Part shown: positions 5,555 through 8,241 of the stretch, in pieces
Position numbering within the stretch: position 1 is the stretch's first letter
Layout: every line of letters begins with the position of its first letter
Source: Muribaculaceae bacterium
GTDB taxonomy: Bacteria; Bacteroidota; Bacteroidia; Bacteroidales; Muribaculaceae
Direction: 5' to 3'
Assembly (NCBI GenBank): GCA_016292745.1
Contig: JAEDFO010000079.1
Location: forward strand, 1 to 8,241
Length of the DNA stretch: 8,241 bases
Translations under genes and position numbers: made by a program
Notes under the pieces: model-generated
Database searches by the model: none
The model's input: only the letters and a program-made list of their open reading frames with translations
What the model was told of the DNA's origin: nothing

Positions 5555-5588
5555 GATAATTGATTATATAAGTTAAGAATCGATTATA

Positions 5589-7907
5589 TCACAGAAATTT
5601 CTGGGCCGGCAGATATATGCCGAAACTCACGCCGAAGTTCCAGTTGCGCGCCGGGAAGCTGAGATAGTTGCCATAGATGCTGAGCGATGCAAACGGAAAC
5701 GAATACACTACTGACATCTCGGCAATGAACTCCGGATTGCTGAACCACGAACCATAATATGGCTGATGGTTATAGTCGTTGTCGGAGTATTCCTCGATTC
5801 GGCGGAACGGCATGAACATATATACCTCTGAACGCAGCTGAAGATATTGCGACAGTCGCACAATGGGGAGCACACCCACTGCGGCATATGAATTGGCACG
5901 AAATGCTATATTGAAGTAATTGCGTGTGGCTGGTGTGGGCGCAAACGACGGCGCCTGGACAATAGAGGCTGTATAGTTACCGAGCAGTTTCTTGGTCGAT
6001 GCCAACACCTCGCCCTTGAGGCCAAGGGTAAAGTGCTGTCCTATTGGCCAGTAACGCGACCCCTTGAAACTCAGCTGCCCCCATCCGCAATTATCATCGT
6101 ACGCTGTATAAGCGCCCTCGGGCATATAGCGGTTATTGCTGATAACCCCCATAGCTGTAACTTCGTAGGCATAACCTTGAGTAGCATAGTTGAGCGAATT
6201 CAGTGTGTTGGCGCCAACCTTCGCATACACCTGTCCCATTCGGTAACTGGCCTCGTCCTGATACACCTTGGTGAAATCCACTGTGTTTGTGGGATAGAAC
6301 TTGTCGCGCAGATAGCCATAGCCCACTGCCGCCTCAAACTTATGCTTGCGGCCCAAAGCCATGGCAAACTTCAGACGCACATAGTTGTCGTATCGAAGCA
6401 CAAACGATGGCATGGCATCGCTATAGAAGAGGATATCGCTTTCGTAGTATTTATCCTTCATCATCACGCCTTGCAGACGCAATTCCATCGGGCGGCGCGT
6501 ACCGAGCGACACCTTGGCGTTGACCTCGCCGGCATAGTACGACTGTCCCACCCACCCCGACAGCCCGAAATCGAACGAATTGAAGCGGAGTGTCTTATAG
6601 TTTGCCGAAAGAAAGAGCATACTGTTGGTGCTCGACGTAAGGTAGCCTCCGGCGCCGATGCTCAGGTTTTCCTTGGCGGTCATGTCGAGATTCAGCCCGA
6701 ACAAGCCGTTATCGGGCCTGTATGTCGCCTTTGGCAGCATATCCTTGATTTTCCCCGACGAAATAGCTCGATAATATGCCACCTTGGCCTGCTCGCTGTC
6801 AATCACATCGGTGCTGTCGTCGACAAACATGTGCTGAACATATTCGTTTTGACTCCGTTCAGCGCCCTCCACCTTGACATCAGTGAAACGCAGCTCTGGA
6901 GTCTTGCACTTAAACACCTGACGGCGGAGAGCAACCATGCTGGCATCGATACGTCGTCCTATTCGCGACTTTATTGAGTCAATCATCTCGATGGTCCGGT
7001 TGTACCCTATCTGGTATATCGCCTGTGCCTTCGGAAAATCGAGCAGCCCGAATTTCTGCAGGTTCAGACTTATCTTTATGCCGTTGCGAGCATCGACGGT
7101 GTCGCTCTGAGGCTGCATCACCATTGCCTCTATCTGCTCGATTAGGTTATCTTCGTCAACCTCCTCGTTGCCGGCGGTTACATCTACACCAATAATGAAC
7201 GACGGCGAAAAATCATCGTTCATCACATCAACGGGGAAATTATCGTAGATACCGCCATCGAACATATATTTGCCCTCCATCTTTATTGGCTTGAAAGCAA
7301 CCGGAAAGGTCATCGATGCGCGGATGGCATCGCCCACACGCCCCGACGACATCACCACCTTGCGCTTGTCGTAGATGTCGGAGGCAACACAGCGGAACGG
7401 CACAAACAGGTTATCGAAATTGCCTCCGCACTGAGCTGTATAAGGCGCAAAAAGTTCCATGAACGCAAAATTCATGGGCAAAGGGTTGATGAGGCTCGTG
7501 GGAAGAATGCTGGTGGTGGTCTTGGTGCTGTCGCCGAGACTTACGTTGACATTGAAAATAGCCGGTGAGGCATCGGGCTTCGAGAAATAATATACGTAGC
7601 GGTCGTCGATTTGGCCGGTCGACCAATACGAGAAGCCTTTCGACTGTATTAGTTCCATCATCTCCTCGGGCGAATAGCCGCAGGCATACAGTCCGCCTAC
7701 TATCGAGCCCATGGAGGTACCTGTGACAAAGTCGATGGGGATGTTGTTCTCCTCAAGTGCCTTGATTACACCAATGTGTGCAATACCCTTGGCGCCGCCT
7801 CCGCTGAGCACAAGGCCCACCGATTGCGCCGAGGCGCTGAGCACACCCAGACACATTACCAATGCCATCACAACGGCATTGACATACGATTTGCATTTAT
7901 CGGTCAC
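5589..7907 (-). CDS. patatin-like phospholipase with POTRA and outer-membrane barrel
   Basis: This is a lipid hydrolase fused to an outer-membrane barrel, with a layout like type Vd autotransporters such as PlpD and FplA. In the 772-residue form chosen here there is a signal peptide (KCKSYVNAVVMALVMCLGVL, then SASAQ). The patatin domain follows, with oxyanion motif GGGAKG (36-41), nucleophile elbow GTSMGS (Ser65) and catalytic aspartate in DGG (Asp217). A POTRA-like segment starts near 338 (LRFTDVKVEGAE). About 350 residues of alternating strand pattern then end in GIYLPAQKFL, typical of a barrel. The start is uncertain. A GTG at 7905-7907 gives a good basic n-region and overlaps the serB stop by 11 bases. 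The ATG at 7866-7868 gives a shorter signal without basic residues. The frame extends to an ATG at 7989-7991, deep inside serB, which is unlikely. Whether the patatin part is released or stays periplasmic is unknown. Confidence 0.9.
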   Translation of the reverse strand: MTDKCKSYVNAVVMALVMCLGVLSASAQSVGLVLSGGGAKGIAHIGVIKALEENNIPIDFVTGTSMGSIVGGLYACGYSPEEMMELIQSKGFSYWSTGQIDDRYVYYFSKPDASPAIFNVNVSLGDSTKTTTSILPTSLINPLPMNFAFMELFAPYTAQCGGNFDNLFVPFRCVASDIYDKRKVVMSSGRVGDAIRASMTFPVAFKPIKMEGKYMFDGGIYDNFPVDVMNDDFSPSFIIGVDVTAGNEEVDEDNLIEQIEAMVMQPQSDTVDARNGIKISLNLQKFGLLDFPKAQAIYQIGYNRTIEMIDSIKSRIGRRIDASMVALRRQVFKCKTPELRFTDVKVEGAERSQNEYVQHMFVDDSTDVIDSEQAKVAYYRAISSGKIKDMLPKATYRPDNGLFGLNLDMTAKENLSIGAGGYLTSSTNSMLFLSANYKTLRFNSFDFGLSGWVGQSYYAGEVNAKVSLGTRRPMELRLQGVMMKDKYYESDILFYSDAMPSFVLRYDNYVRLKFAMALGRKHKFEAAVGYGYLRDKFYPTNTVDFTKVYQDEASYRMGQVYAKVGANTLNSLNYATQGYAYEVTAMGVISNNRYMPEGAYTAYDDNCGWGQLSFKGSRYWPIGQHFTLGLKGEVLASTKKLLGNYTASIVQAPSFAPTPATRNYFNIAFRANSYAAVGVLPIVRLSQYLQLRSEVYMFMPFRRIEEYSDNDYNHQPYYGSWFSNPEFIAEMSVVYSFPFASLSIYGNYLSFPARNWNFGVSFGIYLPAQKFL

Positions 7908-8241
7908 GACTATCGGTAATAAACGAGTCCTTGAAGCCAATGAAATAGAGCACTCCATCAATGCCGATGGTCGAAATGCTCTGGCCTGCATTTGCCTTCA
8001 CCTTTGGTTTAGCATGGAAGGCTATTCCAAGTCCGGCGGTGCTTAGCATCGGAAGGTCGTTGGCGCCGTCGCCTACAGCGATGGTCTGCTGGATGTCGAC
8101 ATTCTCAAACTGTGCCAACAAACGCAGCAACTCAGCCTTGCGCTGTCCATTGACAATCTCGCCCAGATAACGCCCGGTGAGCTTGCCGTCGATAATCTCA
8201 AGCTCGTTGGCATATACATAGTCGAATCCGAACTTTTCTTT
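7897..8241 (-). CDS. serB: phosphoserine phosphatase, C-terminal part
   Basis: SerB removes phosphate from O-phosphoserine in the last step of serine synthesis; it is a cytoplasmic HAD-family enzyme. Only the last 114 residues are in the window; the 5' end lies beyond the right edge. Visible are the segment GFDYVYANELEI, the motif III lysine in the NGQRKAELL stretch, and motif IV GDGANDLPM, which holds the Mg2+-binding aspartates. A C-terminal GIDGVLYFIGFKDS, typical of Bacteroidetes SerB, follows. The stop (7897-7899) overlaps the likely GTG start of the patatin gene by 11 bases, so translation may be coupled. The partial gene shows no frameshift. Confidence 0.93.
   Translation of the reverse strand, partial: KEKFGFDYVYANELEIIDGKLTGRYLGEIVNGQRKAELLRLLAQFENVDIQQTIAVGDGANDLPMLSTAGLGIAFHAKPKVKANAGQSISTIGIDGVLYFIGFKDSFITDSRDR

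Noticed and set aside
6033..6977. Long plus-strand open frame (314 codons) opposite the patatin gene
   Set aside because: It lies wholly antisense to a protein with clear patatin and barrel features, has no family-like motifs, and starts without a promoter. It is a shadow frame.
1..8241. CRISPR arrays, tRNA, rRNA, insertion-sequence ends
   Set aside because: No regularly spaced repeats, no cloverleaf or conserved rRNA sequence, and no transposase or terminal inverted repeats with target duplications were seen.

Overview
The window looks like a gut-type Bacteroidales chromosome, probably Muribaculaceae-like. This is inferred from several things: promoters of the Bacteroidetes form (TTTG, about 19 bases, TAnnTTTG), relics of a TonB-dependent receptor and an AraC regulator, a GRP-family sugar permease, and a patatin with POTRA and barrel domains. 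The exact genus cannot be set from the sequence alone.

Left part (1-1108, all minus strand) is a gene graveyard. It holds a frameshifted piece of a large mobile-element ('polyvalent') protein that runs off the left edge, the last 57 residues of an AraC-type regulator, and a TonB-dependent receptor reduced to a signal peptide plus part of the plug and first barrel strands. The receptor and AraC pieces are joined at about 776 as if by deletion. The receptor's leader still carries a recognisable promoter, a dyad that fills the promoter spacer, and a long hairpin with a T run just before the start codon.

Middle part (1109-1945) has no long gene but is dense with signals. A near-perfect minus-strand promoter (1770-1800) drives a structured leader of about 110 bases, then two small tandem open frames (44 and 29 codons, the second starting directly after the first one's TGA in the same frame), then a strong intrinsic terminator (1416-1444). 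A second minus-strand terminator lies at 1287-1311. This unit is the best candidate for something undescribed.

Core part (1946-4710): the ribosome-assembly GTPase engB (minus) and a ribokinase plus sugar-permease pair (plus) are divergent, each with its own -7 box. The kinase and permease form a small sugar-uptake operon: the permease imports a free sugar, probably ribose, and the kinase phosphorylates it. A strong two-sided hairpin separates this operon from the convergent gene cluster on its right.

Right part (4730-8241, minus): phosphoserine phosphatase serB (3' part only), a patatin/POTRA/barrel outer-membrane protein whose likely start overlaps the serB stop, and a secreted alpha/beta-hydrolase esterase 34 bases further on. 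The spacing suggests one transcript. The last two products are envelope or secreted hydrolases; serB belongs to serine synthesis.
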